Position numbers and translations under genes: made by a program. From Gavia stellata (taxonomy: Eukaryota; Chordata; Aves; Gaviiformes; Gaviidae): 64,000 nt of DNA. This document shows, in pieces, positions 34,601 to 52,560 of the stretch. The number at the start of each line of letters is the position of its first letter. Position 1 is the stretch's first letter. The stretch covers positions 620,001 to 684,000 of the forward strand of contig NW_026777121.1 in NCBI RefSeq assembly GCF_030936135.1, written 5' to 3'. The notes beneath the pieces are model-generated. The model was not told where the DNA came from. It ran no database searches and was given only the letters and a program-made list of their open reading frames with translations.

Positions 34601-36049
34601 CTAAAAGGAAAGCTGGTAGCAGACTAATGAAGTCTGAGACTGCTCTAACTCAGAAGGACATTCAAAAATTTTTAACATTATTACACCCGTCTACAGTTAA
34701 CTGTCTAATGTTACTCTGCCCACAGAGAGAATAAGAACAGCTGTTCAGAAAAGTAAGCAGGAAAAATATACTGGAGTGAGGCACTCAGTGCTTAACAACT
34801 TTGTGGAACTTCATGATGGCGGAACCATTTCCAGATGCTGAAAGAGTTCTCTTTCCAAGCATGGGAAGGGGTAACACGCTAGCATGACCATAGGGACACC
34901 AACGCAGGGACACCGTTCTACTAAACTTTTGAAGATACGAAAGAAACGGCTCTTCACTGATCAGAGCTTTTCATAGATTGAGGCAACCCATAATAGGCTC
35001 ACACATGTCAGCCAGGCTCCAGTTTTCTAGGAAATGGACACCTTTAAGGAAGAGTGAAACAAATATCCCTTCTGTGGTTTTAAACAACTCCTCTGCTGAT
35101 TGTGCACATTTGAGGTAGCAAGAGTTTCCCGATGGAAACGAGACACAGCTCACAGCAACTGTTCACAGGTTCCCTGAGGGTAGTTCCTTGCCAGGGCCAA
35201 ATAATACAAGTCTATGTCAATAACGTGGCTGGGAGAGGAAGAAAGAGCTGCCACCTCCGAATTCAGTCCAAGAGCAGAGCACCCGAGGCAGGCTTCCATA
35301 GCATCCAACCGTACGCGACTTCAGGCAGACACCTAGGGCTCTGGGTATCCAGTGCCATGACGCAGATTCCTTTAGAGCAGAAGTCTACTTCACGTGTTCT
35401 GCATTGCTCTCTGAAGACATTCATCTCTACACACAGCCTGCAGAGACTAACCCCTTAACTTAGACACTGAATACCAAGAATTGAGTATCCCCAAAAGGGC
35501 TCAATTTACAGCATTCCTACTGCGGGAGCAGGATACGACTACCCGGTGATGTAGATTAAAGGAAACCACTAGCAAAGTTGCCTTGTGGGAATTCATCACT
35601 TTGAGTGATGGGGACAGGGCAAGGCATGAGTCAGGGGAAGAAACACGTCTCTCCTCAAACCATTCAATTTAAAATATCTTTAGGATGTCAAACTCTGGCA
35701 TGTGAAGACTGCAAAATAAATACAGTTGAACACAGAAGTAAGACGAGTACAGTATCTAATACACTATGACACATAACGGTTCTTTGAATTAGAGGTGGAT
35801 TTTTCTGTTTCAAAAGTACAGATACTCCTGCGACAGCTCTTTAGAATACAATAAATCATCAACTAGCTGTCCCTACCTGTATTTCCTTGTTGTTAGTTTA
35901 GACAAGATCTTTCAAAACTCAGAGAAAAAAAGGAAGATGAAAAAAACCAAACCCCAAACCCTAAAAAACTCTCAAAATCCCAAACTACAAGGCAAAAGAA
36001 TCTGTTTCTTCAAGTCATAATAAAGTATTGAAACAAAATGTTATCTTAC
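31621..36049. other. Unique DNA, probably intronic or 3' to the minus-strand gene, no supported exon
   Basis: Further exons of the minus-strand gene would be expected here, but I could not find a phase-compatible, splice-flanked block. A plus frame at 31605-31940 ends in a protein-like stretch (QYQQPASWNKTSRNKLGIHL), too weak to call. 34328-34524 is the source-like copy of a 197-bp duplication. Confidence 0.4.
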
Positions 36050-40747
<4,698 letters not shown>

Positions 40748-41128
40748 CTGAAAACAACCGGAATAGATTTTCAGCCAGATTCCACTGAAAATAAAAAGAG
40801 AATGAAGAGGAAAACCACATTCATGTCAAGAAGAGTTACTTAATTATTCTTACATGCATGTCTCAGCTACCACTGAGCATAATGTTAGCAGAAAAATAAT
40901 TAAAAAAAAAGTTATTCAGTTAATTCTTACAATATGCCAGGAAGGTTGATAAACATCTCAACCACATACACAGAAAATGTTTGATTAGTGCTCTAGAAAG
41001 TAGGATCAGCGGATATTGGGAACTTCCCGCTCTTTTATGCCTCTCAATAGCACACTACAGTACGTGGTTTTTAAAAAGCCTTCCTTCCCCTTGTACTGCT
41101 ACTTCCTTCATGGACATTCACTGAAGCA

Positions 41129-41428
41129 GTGAGGAAGACTATGGACGACCACCAGAGCACCTTAGACAACCACCTGTGTACCTGAAGGCGCATGCGTCAC
41201 GAGCATTTACACATACTAATGAGTTCTCGGAAATTGTATGAATATTTAATTGTTTCTTGGAAATATGATGACTATGTATACTTTGATTGTATACAACTTC
41301 TGTAGCAGAGAAACTAAACACGCACACTAGGTGGAGTGATCCCCTGTGCGTCCAGTGCTGCAATAAAGAAGTGCCTGCTCACCTACATACACTGTGTAGA
41401 TGAGTTTTTATATTACAGATTTGTAACA
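41129..41428 (+). mobile_element. 5'-truncated LTR fragment
   Basis: 300 bases matching the 3' third of the LTR at 26182-27016, including AATAAA at about 41362 and the end GTAACA (41423-41428). The 5' break near 41129 falls in U3. It lies in an intron of the minus-strand gene. Confidence 0.87.
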
Positions 41429-42879
41429 GTTATCACAAAAAACCAAGCATACTTAACTGCTTCATCCATCAAAATACATTCAAGAAGCTTGGGCCAAAAC
41501 CCATCCACTCCACAGAACCAGAAACCTATAGATGCCAACAAATGCTGATATGACTACCCGCTTCACAAGTCAATGCCTTCTATGTCTGACTATACACGTT
41601 CGGTTCCATTTTTTGGAGAGAAAGCACTGTTAAGTGGCACACATACTGAATTCCCTTCCCAAACAAACATCTGTATATTGCAGATTCACGCTGCGCTCTC
41701 CCCCCAGACAGAGGTAGGCTTTGCTGTGAAAAACTGTAGCACAGCCCTCAGTTTTCACCTTTGGATAGAGCCACTCTTGAAAGCAACAAAGGGTTCTTGT
41801 ACAGAAAGAACATTTTTGAAACAGGTGAAAGAAAGGCAAGGAAAAAAAGAAAAGAAAAAAGACTTCCGCATCTCTTGAACAGAGTTCAAATCAAGAACAG
41901 GGTAGAAAATCCGCCCAATAAACAGGGATAAGGAATAATATTAGAATAAGATTTTTGCAACAAGTCATAAAAACTTATTTCTATCATTAGAAGACATCAT
42001 TATACCTATGCCCAGTTTCAGCTAAGCCAACTTACAAGGCAGGTTGCATTGTTACAACTCCTAGTTAGCAATAAAAGTCTATCCGATGCGTCTTTTCTAC
42101 CCTCTTTTTTTCTTCAATCTTGCAATTAGATAGAAGACACTAGAAACAGTGCTTCACCATTTCCCTTATAATGAAGCAGTAACTGCAAGTAAAGGTCACA
42201 TTTAATTTACTAGACCCAGAACTTCATTCCAGCATCTCTTCAATAAGTGTTGGTGACTCTAAAGCTTAGGAACGTACAGGAAACAGGCTAATCAAAACAC
42301 TTATTTAGGTAATAGCTGTCCAAGATGCTGTGACAACAGACAATCTTTCACCTTAGTGAATATTTCTATCTTTTCCTCAAGTTTAGAACAGTTTGACATT
42401 AAACTAACAAATTCTAGCAACAGAGAGAGGCATCAATTTAGAAAACACCTCTTGCAAAACTTTTTTTTTTGTTATTTTTTGCATAGTGCAAACAATGTTA
42501 ATTTCAAGACATGTTTGAAATTTGGATTATGTAAGCAATACTTACTATTACTGAGTAACTACTTCACTGTAGAGTACAAAAAAGATTAAATCCCTTCTTG
42601 ACATTCTAGCTGAACTTCCCAGATGACTCACTGTAAAAAAAATAACACGCTTTCTTAAAAAGGGACTGACGAGAGATACTCGAGAAATGTTGGAAAACTT
42701 TCTATATTGGCATCTCCTCTATAGAAAGGTGGACAGCATGAGCAATAAGTTACGCACTGGATGCTAAAAATCTTAACTGCCACTTTGTCAACAGCAAGAC
42801 TCTGCTGTCTTTTGTTTCACTGCACACCTTTGACAGGCGATTGACTCCATTTTCTCTGTACCTTCCTACTGGCTATTCC
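41429..42879. other. Intron, no feature seen
   Basis: AT-rich, no splice-flanked frame or known repeat recognised. Confidence 0.5.
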
Positions 42880-43530
42880 TATCTGCAACTAGGATCTTCC
42901 ATGAGCTTTCTCTTCTTAAGGCTGAAGAAACCCAGTCTTCCCAGTCTCTCCTCATACATCGTGTGCTCCCAAACCATCTTGGTGGCCCTCCGTTGGACTC
43001 GCTCCACTACATCAACCTCTCTCGTTTTGGGGAGCCCAAAACCGGGCGCAAGCTGGCTCACTGGACACAGCACTCCAAACGCTGTCTCACAAGTACCACT
43101 AGACCTGAAGGATCACTCTCCCAGACCTGCTGGCTACACTCTTGCTAGCACAGCCCAGGATGCAGTTTGCCTTTTTTTGCTACAAGAATACATTGCTGAC
43201 TCATGTTCAATTCTTGTCCACCTGAATCCCAAAATCTTTTTCTGCAAAGCTGCTCTCTAGTCAGGCTGCCCACCCCCACCTTTACCACTAGCTGGGGTTA
43301 TGCCAACCCTAGGATTTTGCATTTGCCTTTGCTAAGTATCATATGGTTTCCGCTAGCCCTTTTTCTAGTCTTTTAAGGTCCCTCTGAACCACAGCACTGG
43401 TTTCTAGACTATCAACCACTTCCCCCAGGTCGGCATAGTCCACAAACTTGCTGAAGGCTGGAAGACATCCTGTCTTCCAAGTCCATTACATAGATCAGTC
43501 CCCGTGTGAAACCCTGAGAGACATTATCAG
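42880..43530 (-). mobile_element. Old CR1-type LINE fragment
   Basis: Minus strand. Blocks read MYEERLGRLGFFSLKKRKL and RRATKMVWEH, with the expected neighbouring CR1 spacing (tgccaaccctaggattttgc, cacaaacttgctgaaggctgg). It is diverged and has no intact frame. Confidence 0.75.
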
Positions 43531-45763
43531 CAATCCAAGCAGGAATAGAGCACTTTCATACGCACTTGTGGCCAGAAGCATCACTATCTTGAGCAGAAAG
43601 GCGGTTGCCCTCTTCACCACCTCCTAGTCTCACATACAGCTATCATACTTGCAATACTTGCACTCAGCTCCAGCTTCATTATCAGCCTATAAAGGAGAAC
43701 ATTCAAGAGATGGATTTGTAAAAAGTTACTTGAGCCAGAATTTGTAGCCAGTATTTTTGTTCTGTTGAACAAAAATGACATTTCCAGAGGTCCTTAAATG
43801 TATCAGCTTAAAAAGAAGTTACCTAATTTCACAAAAAAGAAACCACACTGGATAATTTCTGCCTACCACCCCAGCACTGGGGTTTTTTGGTTTGTTTGAT
43901 TTAATATAGGCGTATACACACACACAAACTAAATCAAGACATCGATTTAATAATGACCAGAAACTAGCAGGCAATTTCCTATACAGTTCCCAAAATTCCT
44001 CTGTAGGTAATTCCTGTCCCAGCTATGGCAATTTTTAGTCAGTTTTTAGTTCTCAGTTTCAGATTCTAGATGTAGACTGATTTCTACTCTCAAGTTATGA
44101 ACACTTCATTTTCTAAAAAGAGAAGGTATCAAAAATTTTAGGTAGTTCCTTCCTTCGCTGCACTCCATCTTTCCTCCATGTCTCCCAATAAAATTCCAAA
44201 AGCACACGACAGCTGTCCAAATCTTGACAAGCCCAAAGTAGCTTCTGCAACACTATGCATTAGAGAGATTAAGATAAAAAGAAGTTAAATTTAAGAAAGC
44301 CGTAACAAGGCAAAACAGAGAACTCATTTGTAGTCTTACAAAAACAGCTGCCACAAAGAAGGCTTTTTGGACCAGCACTCCACTTGTCTGTGAAAAGAGC
44401 GTACCCACTCCAGAGTTGCGCTACTCCTTAAAGAATAACCTGGGTTCCCTCCAATAGTTCAGCACTTGAATAATTCAGTATCTAGTTTCTACTTAGACAA
44501 ATACAGAAAGATCAACTGCGAAACAGGAAAATGAGATGTAACTGTTTCATGATATCATGAGACATTCAAGAAGAGAAACAAGCATTTTGTGAAATCAGGA
44601 AGAAAATACTTCTAGTAAAGTGTCAGGAAAGACAACTTTGCAGTCTTTCAGTGCAAGCAGGATGCAAGTTTAAATGGGAGACACACTAAAACTTGAATTA
44701 ATTAATAAAATTTAAATTTTTATTTTGACTAATCCTAAGTTACACAAAAGCATTCAGTCAATAATTCTCCACTGAAACAACATCAATCTATGTTTTCAGC
44801 TTTCTACAAGCTTTTCTTTCAACACATTTTTCATTAAGGAGATGAAACGTGGCCAGCACAACCACAAGTTTGGGGTTTTTTTAGGGTTGGGGTGGTGGAA
44901 CAAGACGACAGGGAGTGTTTTAAAGTATTTGGAAGGAAACGAAAAATAGCACCTTCAGCCCTTTCAAATGTACAAGATACAATCCTAGATCATCCCGCCT
45001 CCATCATACTGATCATCCCTCCCAAAACAAAGGATCATTCACATGGAGTAGTTCACCTCTGCTCCAGCAGCAAACACACTCATCACTAAGTGACAACACT
45101 TCTCCTTCCTCTCTCTCTCTCTCGCACTTGGGTTCCACCAGCTACAATCAGACAACCAGCTAGATTCTGCCCAAGAAGTAAGATCTTTCCCTTCCACTCC
45201 TACGAAAACTTTTCAATTCAGTTTAGCAAGCAAAATGCCCACAAAAGGCACTGCATGACATCTATCAGATGGCTGCCCTGTCAGGAAAACCTAACCATTC
45301 TGAAAGCACTCATCTTGTAATCATTCTCCTTAATGCCAGGAAAACACTTTACCTCCTCACCTTCAAATCAGAAAGAGATCAAAGGGGCATTTTAAAAAAG
45401 TGTAATTAAGACTAAAAACATTCAACAACAGCTTGACAGCTCTGAACATTCACCCCAAAAAACTGAATTATGCGACTTGTCCCATATTGTTCCCTGTCAT
45501 TTCGTATCCATATGCAGCCAGCTGTCCAGCCATATATGCACCATCTGAATTATTGTGAGAACATCCCCATGTACGAATCCAGATTTTCTGAGCACCAGGA
45601 ATAACGCTGATAAGTAAAAATTAACGAAGAAGTTAAAAGAGGAACACGCTTCCCCATCAGGGCCACTGAACAGACTCAATTAATTGTAATTCTTCAACTA
45701 TAAAATAAGCAACACAAACAATAACGACTCCAAAACAGGCAGGGAAAAACATTATAATTATGT
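43531..45763. other. Intron, no feature seen
   Basis: AT-rich sequence without recognised exons or repeats. A (TC)n run lies at about 45108-45123. Confidence 0.5.
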
Positions 45764-46322
45764 GAGTTTAGTGGAGCGGGTAATAGATCTGGCTGGGATA
45801 GAGTTAACTTTCTCCACAGCTACCTGTATGATGCTGTGTTTTGTATTTATGACTAAAACAGTGTTGACAACACACCCGTGGTTTAGCTATTGTGGAACAG
45901 TGCTTGCACAGCATCAAAACCTGCTGTTGCCCACCGTGCTCCACCCCGCCACAAGCAGGCTGGAGATGGACAAGAGGCTGGGAGGGAACATGGACAGAAT
46001 AGCTGACCCAAACTGACCAAAAGGATAATCCGTACCAGATGACATCATGCTCAGCAATAAAAACTGGCGGTTTGGTCCTCCCAAACTAACCATTGTTCTG
46101 AGACTGATTGGGCATCAGTCTGCTTGTGGGAGGTGGTGAGCAATTGCTTTTGCATCCCTTGAAGTTTATCCTTACACTTGCCTTCACTTAAACTGTCTTT
46201 ACCCCAACCCACAAGTTTTCTCGCTTTTGCTCTTCCAGTTAGCTCCCTCAGCCTACTGAGAGGAGGGCTGAGCAAGTGGCTGGGTGGCTGCTCAGTTGTT
46301 GGCCAGGGTCAAGCCACCACAA
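45764..46322 (+). mobile_element. Solo LTR of an avian ERV
   Basis: Blocks typical of a common avian LTR as I recall it: ctgggatagagttaac, tgatgctgtgttttgtat, gaccaaaaggataatccgta, catgctcagcaataaaaactg, cccaacccacaagttttctc, gccagggtcaagccaccaca. No internal ERV sequence adjoins it. Ends are approximate. Confidence 0.72.
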
Positions 46323-47689
46323 GTGGCAAGAAAAGAGTTTTAGAATGGAGAATGTACAAGAGCTGTAGGATAAGAAGAGATTCAGTACGCTGCAGTTGTA
46401 TTTAAAAAAAACAAACCAAACAACTCACTTTCTGAAAATGATCATTTAACAAGGGACCTTCAAGTGACTGCACTGAAATGAGGCCACCAGCAAACAAACA
46501 GTTAGAGCTAAACTGCAGCCTTTTGATATTATGGCACCCATTGACCGGAGTTCCCTCCATACAAGGCACCTTTATAAATTCTTAACTTAAGCCTGCCACC
46601 AGCCACACTAACATCTGAAAGCTCATATCCCAACCTTTCTGGGCTACAGAAGCAGCATGGCAGATGTGCACCATGGAGCTGGCACACACAATGGTTTAAG
46701 AACCAACAAAAAATTCTGCAAGAAGCTCTCACTGAAACTCCTGGGATAACTGTGCCAATGAGCTAAAGATGCCAGTACAAGAACAACAGACATCCTGCAA
46801 CACCATCCTTTGCCCTGCCCACATCTTTTTTTTTTTTATCCTCCCCCACGCTTCTTTTTTTAAAGCTACTTCCCCTAGCTAGAAACAAAAAATTGTTGAT
46901 GGCACATTAATGATCATTAGACATGTGCAACACGTGTTGCACATGTACAATGTATTTAGTGTTCCTACTGTCTAAACAACGTACATTCAATGTGCATTCT
47001 TGGGTCAAAAACACTAAAATACAGCCTGTTAAATAACATACAGTATTCTCCTGAATACTTCGGAGAACGGAGTGCTAGTGTCAAGTATCTATAGGCCACC
47101 GGTTCGGCTGTACACACACTCCTGGCAGAATGGGGCTTCACATAAAGGTGGACTGTTATGCTTATAAAAATCTCTTTTGAACACTAATGAGAAACCAAAA
47201 TCGAATTTCCTGCACATTCCAGACATACTTTATTTCCACCTTTATAATGCAGGGGAATTTCATCCACCAGCTCAAAATTAAGGGCGGGGGGGAGGGGGAG
47301 CAGGGGGTGGCACCAACCAAAATCCAGATCTCGGAAATGCAGTAGAAACTAGAATCGATAACTGAGTTCATTTATACTTTGATCAATTCCACTGCAGCAG
47401 AAAGTTGATTCTGCTCTTAGGGGAATCACAAGAAGGAAAACCACAAAAGATACGTTCCATAGTTACTGCATACGATTTCCACTGAAATAAAACAGTAAGT
47501 TCAAAAGAAGTCTCACAATATCACTTGCAGGAGGATGTACAAACAACAAGCACAGCCTTTGGAAATCCCAGGTTCCAGAAGCCAGGTGGAAAGACTGAAG
47601 CAAGGAAGATGTACCCTTGGTGGAAGAGGGTCAGGTCAGGGAATACTTCAGCAAACTGGACATACCTAAGTCCCTGGGCCCTGATGGGA
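46323..47689. other. Intron, no feature seen
   Basis: Unique AT-rich DNA with T-runs (46828-46838). Nothing supported. Confidence 0.5.
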
Positions 47690-48160
47690 TGCACCCACAA
47701 GAGAGACAGTCCAACAAAGGGCCATGAAGATGGTTAAGGGACTGGAGCATCTCTCCTAAGAGGAGAGGCTGAGAGAGCTGGCACTGTTCAGCCTGCAAGA
47801 GAAAGGCTCGGGGGAAGCTCATCAATGGATATTAAATACCTGAAGGGAGGGTCCAAAGAGGACAGACACAGGCTCTTTTCAGCAGTGCCCAGTAACAGGC
47901 CAGGAGGCAACGGGCACAAACTGAAACACGGGGTCCCTCTGAACATCACGAAACACTTTTTGACTGTGAGGCTGACTGAGCGCTGGCACAGGTTGCCCAA
48001 GGAGGTGGTGGAATCTCCCTCTTTAGAGATATTCAAAAACTAGCTAGGCACGGTCCTGGCCACCTGGCTGTAGGTGGCCCTGCTTCAGCAGGGGCTTTGC
48101 AGAAGATGACCTCCAGAGGTCCCTTCCAGCCTCAAGCCTTTTGTGAGTCTCAGGATTTTA
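47690..48160 (+). mobile_element. CR1 LINE 3' fragment
   Basis: Plus strand: ggccatgaagatggttaagg, ggcaacgggcacaaactgaa and the [19 protein letters not shown] motif, ending in the CR1 3' tail (gtcccttccagcctcaa...tgtgagtctc). Confidence 0.85.
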
Positions 48161-48558
48161 TTCTTATTTCTCATTCCAGATGGCACAAGGCTACTCCAGG
48201 ACTGCATTTTGAAGAGCTCAGCTTCTATTTAGGTAATTAAGGTGAAGCAGACAATTTTTCAGAAATGTTTTACACATACAAGCTGAAGTAACAGGAACCA
48301 TTTTTCCAGTCCGATTACTCCATTAATCAATATCTCAGTCATAACTGATTTCTAGAGAAAGTTTGTCTAGGACAAGAAATCTGCCCAGGATTTATTGTTC
48401 ATTATCACTACATTTTATAAACACTATTTTACTCATTTTTATCTTGTATTCAAATTTTACACTATGAGACAATGAGAACTTCCACCTTATTTTTAGAAGC
48501 TGACAGAGCACACAAGGTATGAGCAAAGCAACAAGATAGGGTTGATGGAAGAATTTAC

Positions 48559-48726
48559 CTGTCACTTGGGGGATCATCGTCTGCCTGAGTATTTTTTTTG
48601 TGAATTGCGTTTTCGCACTTTTGGAAAAACGTTCTTTCTTACAAACTGCCGATCACATGGCTTCAAATCTTCTGCTGACACGGTATCTTCAATATCTTCA
48701 AGCACTGGTTCACAGGCAGCAGGCAT
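48559..48726 (-). CDS. Probable exon of the unrecognised minus-strand gene, frame interrupted
   Basis: Donor AG|GTAAAT at 48559/48558. The frame reads [20 protein letters not shown] and [18 protein letters not shown], acidic then basic, very protein-like. Just after, a run of eight A (minus strand; eight T at 48592-48599) throws the frame to a stop. With the frame ignored at this point, the exon would continue in another frame (QADDDPPSD) up to the donor. Either a real lesion or a homopolymer length error. The acceptor at 48727-48728 is only a candidate. Confidence 0.5.
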
Positions 48727-50413
48727 CTTCAAGAAGCATTAGAGAAGACTGATATTAGCAAGCATTTGAATACAAAGCCAAGGCCTAGTACCTACTGCAT
48801 ATGTTCTCATAAAGAAAAGTCCGATGTATTTCTACACATACCTGCGATAGATCATATAGATGAGGGAAGGTGAGCACTTAAAAACAATCAACTATCCAGA
48901 GATATTTCCTGAGGCCCTCTTCCCCCGAGATCTCAAACACAGGCAGGGAGAAAGCCACAAACCATAGAGAGGGTTGTTTGGGTTTTTTTAATAATCTGTA
49001 CCTTGCCATCTTATAACTCAAAAACCCTGCAGCTCCTCTGACGTGACATATCCAAGATACAAGTATTCTTAACCATGTCAGGCAGCACAGTGGAATAATG
49101 AGTTCATGTTATGCGATAGATACGCTTCCACTCACATCACAGAAGAATGAAAGACACAGCATTCAAGCGCCTCCTTCAGAGGTTGTTCTGGCTCTTTTAT
49201 TTGTGTGCGGAAAACAGGTGCACAGTATTTCAATGTCTTCATAGTCAGAGAAATCATAGAAAAGAAAAGAAACCAAACTATTCCTAGAATTCCTGATCCC
49301 ACAGGACTTTCATCTGAATTACTTCATTCATTAGGACAGCAAAATAAAAATTCCTGTCCTCAGGTACAAGGTGTTAAACAACTACACCTAGCTAACATCA
49401 AATAGCTAATTATCCTCTGGCTCATATAATACACGAGAAAAATCATTAAAATCTATTTATATTTTCCACAAGAAAGTAAATATACATGCATCTATAGCTC
49501 CCAGCAGATCTCAAGATCCAGATCAGTTTTCAGGAAAGGAAAAAAAAGTTATTTACTAAAGGAGCCTGTAAAAAAAAAAGCTATGCATTAATTACACGCC
49601 ACACACTGGGCTGTGTGTAATTCTTCATCAGAATAATGTCTGATTTAGCATTGGACACTTGGTTTTGTACATGTCTCAACAGTTTACTAAGGAAATCACA
49701 CAGGGGCATTTCACAGAGTTTACAGGGAAAACACAACACTTTCCTAACTGGCAGTGAAGAACAAAAGAAACAAGGCTTTAATTTCTTTAAAACCAGATTT
49801 CAGGAACAGAAAGCTCAGGCTACTGGCAACACCTCAAAGTATTTTTTACAAACTGAATTACTCAAGGACATAAGAAGTTAAACACCTGTGCATTTTCCCC
49901 AGTGTGAGTCCTTCAGTCAATCTTGCAAAGTACACTTCAAAATCAAACTTCATATAACTTTTATAACATTTAACTTAAAAAGGAATATGATGATGTCACA
50001 AAGAGGATGCATCTGACAAAGATATAGAAGCGTTTAGCATTCTTCTAGATGAAAAATCCCAGGATCTCTAAAAAGGCCACAAAGGATGAACCAAAATAAA
50101 AAGCTGTGGAAAGTCTAGCAATAAAGAATATTGGGGGGGGTGGGGGGGAGGCGACATCTCTTACACTACTTTATACTGTTGCAAATGTTCTGATTTTTTA
50201 AATCAAAATATGATTATATACTTTATACCACGAACAGTGTGTACAAACAGGTAAAGTTATCAACTCAATACAGGGAAGGAAAAAGTTTTGATTTGTTGTT
50301 TTTTCTCTCTTCCAGAAAAATACCTGCTATAATGGAGCAGCTGCAAAACAAAGAAGCTTAGTTTATTTCCGTGGCCCCCAAAAGAACGAATACAGCCAAA
50401 AGAAAAGTCATAC

Positions 50414-50451
50414 CTTTTGAAGCAAGGTCTAAATCCTCTTGGAGAATAATC
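50414..50451 (-). CDS. Possible short exon (38 nt) of the unrecognised minus-strand gene
   Basis: Minus strand: acceptor cccag, then a frame reading DYSPRGFRPCFK, then donor GTATGA. The position downstream of the CpG island suits an early exon. Short and without homology, so tentative. Confidence 0.35.
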
Positions 50452-50517
50452 CTGGGGAAAAAAAAGAACAAAAAGACATGGCAGGAACGAGCAGAACTGG
50501 TGGACAGAGACCCACGA

Positions 50518-50718
50518 GGTGGAGGGGGGAGGGGAAGGGGGAGGAAGAGGGGGGAGGGGGAGCGAGAGGGGAGAGGGGGGAGGGAGAGGGGAGAGGGGGG
50601 AGGGGAAGGGGGAGGAGAAGGGGGGAGGGGAAGGGGGAGGAGAAGGGGGGAGGAGAGGGGGGAGAGGAGGGGGAGGGAGAAGGGGGGAGAGAGAAAGGGG
50701 GAGGAAGGGGGGAGGAGG
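50518..50718. repeat. Homopurine G/A-rich tract, about 200 bp
   Basis: Plus strand is nearly pure G and A with many runs of four to seven G (gggggaggggaagggggagg). It can form G-quadruplexes or a triplex. It borders the CpG island. Confidence 0.92.
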
Positions 50719-50739
50719 CCTCAACGGGGAGCCCCGGCT

Positions 50740-51370
50740 CTCACCCCGCCGGGCCCCGCACGCCCTCAGCAGGGCTCCGCCATCGCGGCCGCCGCGCCCC
50801 GCCTCAAGCCCCCGCGCGCGCGCAGCAGCGCCGCGACGGCGGTCGGCAGCGGCCAAACCGGTGCACGCGCTCTGGGACGCAGCCTCGCGAGAGAGAGCGC
50901 GGCTGCGCCGCCCGGCGGGGTGGGCAGCGGCAGCGGCGCGGCAGCGCGGGCCTGCCCGTCCCGCTGCGCGACCGCCGAGGGGTTTGTCCGCCGGGCCGGC
51001 GCTCCCGCTCCTTTCGCCGGTGGAGTGCCGTACGTGGGGGAAGAGCAGAGCTGAGGCCTGGCCGGAGCGGGGCGGGGGAGGGCGCGGCGGGCGCTAGGGC
51101 CGTAGGAGCCCTCACGGCTGCTCCCGTGGCCGCGGCGCCGGGCCGCCGTGCTGGGAGCGTCAGCTGTGGCGAGGGGGAAGGGGAAGTCGTGGAGCTGGAG
51201 AGGGGGTGTCCTCCGGCGCTGCCATGGGGTGTCCTCCGGCGCTGCGCCGTGGCTGGGTTTGCAGCGCAGATCACCGGCGCCGGGGCATCTGCCGAGCGCC
51301 AAGGCCACGCGTCCTCCGCGCTTCGTTTCTCCGCATCCTTGGAGACTCACCTCCGTTTTGAGTGAAAACT
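50740..51370 (-). promoter_or_regulatory. CpG island, likely promoter of the minus-strand gene
   Basis: Dense CG dinucleotides (cgcgcgcgcagcagcgccgcg), GC boxes and a directly repeated block (gggtgtcctccggcgctg, twice near 51207 and 51228). The gene exons lie just to its left on the minus strand. Long open frames on both strands are composition artefacts. Confidence 0.65.
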
Positions 51371-51784
51371 AGGTCCGGCAGTAAAAGCCAGTTAAAGCAC
51401 TTGGATTCGGAAGTTTCCGCGTAATGACGAGCTATTGATGCCTGCCATGCCCACAGCCCTTTTCTTTTTAATCGCTCATTTCCTCAAAATACAATGCTGG
51501 TAGCAGCTTTTCTGTTCAGTCAGTCTGGAAGATGTTGGTCCAAGGATTTAATATTAGATGGCTAAAGTTTCTGGCATTGTTTCCCGCCAATATAGGGCTA
51601 GTAGCAACTTTTCTGATTAATGTTTTGGAAGCCATGAGTCTGGCTGTGGATGGGTAAAGCCAGGGCTCTGAGCAGAGAGATTGTTAAAGGTACTGCTTCC
51701 TTCTTGATCAGCGTGTTCTAGAGGGCAAGCATAATGCTATTGCTTTTTTTTATATACACCGTTAACCTAAAAAGATTATTGATA

Positions 51785-52560
51785 CTGCATCTTTAATGTG
51801 ATAAATGACTCAACCCCAAATAGGATTGCAATTAAAGTTTAGAATTTATTAAACGAATAGAGGCAAGCAAACAGCGCTGGGTGCGCCGGGAGTCTCTGCT
51901 CCACCAAGACGCACACCGTACAGTTCTTGTTTTCGGTTTGTATTTCTTCTGCTGCTACATATTCATAGGAAAGGTTGGTCTTTGTAAATGAATTAGGTTC
52001 CTCCCCCCCCCCCCCCCCATATGTGACGTGTAGCATGATTTGGGTGGAGAGACGAGTGCTATAGTCATATATGTTTAGCATGACCTCTATAATCTTCATT
52101 AGCATATGCAGGGTGTGAGTTGTAATATGCATTTCACCGGTAATGAGGCAAAGGTCAGTTATCGGACACGAAACCTTTTCAAAGAAACAAAGGACCTCTC
52201 ACATTCCTGTTATCTTACTGTCTTTGCTGACCATAAGCAGGGCTGTCCTGCCTCCACAGGACCCCCTCCTTATCTGCATCCTGTGTTAGCTGGGTGAGTC
52301 TCCACTCCCCCGGGTCGCACAAGAGATAGCAAGGGCAGTCTTAACAGCTATTTGAGCACAGGAATCCCACCTCATTATCCAAATTCCACACGCCCTATAG
52401 ACTTCTTTTGCTTAATACTATGCGGTTAGCAACAAAACCAGTTTTGGAATATTTGTCAGGCAACCCTTGCAAGATACAAGAACTATATACATTAACCACT
52501 CTGTGTTTCTTAGGCTTATGGTTAACAAGGGTACGTAGGACAGAAAGTCACATTTCATCA
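51785..52560 (-). mobile_element. LTR-like sequence, minus strand
   Basis: On the minus strand, AATAAA lies at 51850-51845 in gtttaataaattctaaac, a U5-like context. Upstream sequence with gcctcattaccgg, aatgaagattatagagg and gtttgaaacaca-type blocks resembles avian ERV LTRs. It contains a C16 run at 52003-52018. Ends and family are uncertain. Confidence 0.45.

Noticed and set aside
50371-51365. 227- and 308-codon plus frames and 194- to 198-codon minus frames
   Set aside because: They cross the homopurine tract and CpG island and consist of G/R/E or S/P runs; overlapping in all frames.
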